A stretch of 64,000 nt of DNA, from the IMG/VR virus record IMGVR_UViG_3300025892_000012, positions 1 to 64,000 of that record; one strand, 5' to 3'. Under the pieces are notes generated by a model. It had not been told where the DNA came from. It searched no databases and saw only the letters and a program-made list of their open reading frames with translations. This document shows positions 63,240 through 64,000 of the stretch, piece after piece (the stretch's first letter is position 1; each line of letters opens with the position of its first letter). The translations under genes were made by a program, and so were the position numbers. Source of the DNA: a virus.

Positions 63240-63571
63240 AAAAGGCGCTTATACATTTAGATAAAATTGTACAAGTTTCAGATTCCACATTTGAAGTTCA
63301 TTCCAGTATGAAATGGGTAGACTGTCCAGATAATTGCACTACTAAATGGAAATATGAAAATGAACAATTCATTGAAAATGTTTATACAGATGAAGAAAAA
63401 TTAAGAGATTTGAGATTAGCAAGAGGAACTAAGTTAAGAAAAACAGATTGGTGGGTTTTACCAGATAGAACTCCAACACAAGAGCAATTAAACTATAGAC
63501 AAGCTTTACGGGATATTACTAACACATATACATCACTTGATGATGTTATTTGGCCGGAGAAACCTGAATAA
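63236..63571 (+). CDS. Tail assembly chaperone-like protein 6
   Basis: A 111-aa protein; the N-terminal half contains VQVSDSTFEVHSSMKWVDC and TKWKYENEQF, a beta segment found in other phage chaperone-like proteins. The conserved half is LRDLRLARGTKLRKTDW (55-71), YRQALRDI (87-94) and the ending VIWPEKPE. It follows the Gly-rich tip with an ATGA overlap. Its GGAG near the end serves the next start. Confidence 0.8.
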   Translation: MKKALIHLDKIVQVSDSTFEVHSSMKWVDCPDNCTTKWKYENEQFIENVYTDEEKLRDLRLARGTKLRKTDWWVLPDRTPTQEQLNYRQALRDITNTYTSLDDVIWPEKPE

Positions 63572-64000
63572 TGCCATTCATCGGAGCACCGTCACCTAAA
63601 GAATTACAATCCATAGAAACCATTTCTGACCGTAAAACATATACGGGGGATGGCATAAAAACTATTTTTGGCGTTAGCTATGAATCCAATCATATTAGTG
63701 TATTTCAAAACGGCTTAAAACTTATTGAAGGTATTGACTATAATATTGCATCTACTGGTCAGTATATAACATTTGTTATTGCTCCAGAAAGTGGAGATGT
63801 AATTGATTTAGTCGGTGCAAGTGGAGTTACTAATTTAGCACAATCAAGTTATTCAAGAGAAACATTTGTCTCTCTCGCAAATCAAACATCATTCATTCTT
63901 TCAACAAATATAGATGATTCTTTTAGAACAAATGTATATGTAAATGGAATAAGATTAACAGAGACTGATTATACAATATATAATTCAAATAATACACTTG
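63571..64000 (+). CDS. Cap/binding-module protein, 3' end outside window
   Basis: Open from ATG 63571 (TAATG overlap; CCGGAG upstream) to the window end, 143 codons. It starts MPFIGAPSPKELQSIETISD, like the 56331 product in layout. It holds at least two copies of the beta module YTGDGIKTIFGVSYESNHIS, VFQNGLKLIEGIDYNI and then TSFILSTNIDDSF, VYVNGIRLTETDYTI. The usual solenoid cap would lie beyond the window. Confidence 0.8.
   Translation, partial: MPFIGAPSPKELQSIETISDRKTYTGDGIKTIFGVSYESNHISVFQNGLKLIEGIDYNIASTGQYITFVIAPESGDVIDLVGASGVTNLAQSSYSRETFVSLANQTSFILSTNIDDSFRTNVYVNGIRLTETDYTIYNSNNTL

Larger units (their letters stand above)
53855..64000 (+). other. Tandem tip-chaperone-cap cassette array
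   Basis: Twenty-one consecutive genes: ten tip proteins, six chaperone-like proteins, four complete caps plus one partial, and one extra small protein, following the order (tip)1-3, chaperone, cap. Nearly every junction is an overlap or a gap under 12 nt, so one polycistronic mRNA is likely. No promoter or terminator is visible inside. The array continues past the right edge. Confidence 0.8.

Noticed and set aside
48026-64000. Possibility that the repeated cassettes are an assembly artefact
   Set aside because: The copies are diverged at the nucleotide level and carry unrelated tip domains; no long identical stretches are seen.

Overview
This window looks like the late structural region of a strictly lytic T4-like (tevenvirus-type) contractile-tailed phage. 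The order terminase large subunit (gp17), tail sheath (gp18), tail tube (gp19), portal (gp20), gp67-like core protein, prohead protease (gp21), scaffold (gp22), major capsid protein (gp23) is the T4 order. The DNA is very AT-rich. Intergenic gaps are short and several hold the T4-type late promoter octamer TATAAATA. The fibre proteins resemble those of marine T4-like phages of cyanobacteria and SAR11-type hosts. The host itself cannot be read from this sequence. I saw no integrase, transposon, tRNA gene or CRISPR array.

Layout. Positions 1-170 hold the 5' part of a minus-strand gene. Positions 240-12774 are the head and tail core module. Positions 12838-17669 are mosaic: plus-strand virion genes alternate with minus-strand genes for a 2H phosphoesterase, an Rnl1-type RNA ligase, a small unknown protein and the neck protein gp13. 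Positions 17789-49474 encode very large baseplate/fibre proteins: a 2176-aa DUF4815-like protein, three fibres ending in a peptidase-S74-like self-cleaving chaperone domain, and three Ig-repeat proteins, one of which ends in a von Willebrand A (MIDAS) domain. Positions 49478-53834 are small fibre accessory genes, including a protein with a cupredoxin-like copper-site motif and two sets of paralogues. Positions 53855-64000 are a tandem cassette array.

The cassette array is the most unusual part. It repeats the order: one to three small 'tip' proteins sharing a roughly 15-residue N-terminal tag, then a tail-assembly-chaperone-like protein that overlaps the last tip gene (4-nt ATGA overlap in five of six cases), then usually a short beta-solenoid 'cap' protein. 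Six chaperone paralogues are present and the array runs off the window end. I infer an arsenal of exchangeable receptor-binding or decoration proteins, each folded or docked by its own chaperone.

No stretch longer than 300 bases lacks a gene. The largest gap, about 120 bases between gp13 and the 2176-aa gene, holds two divergent late promoters.
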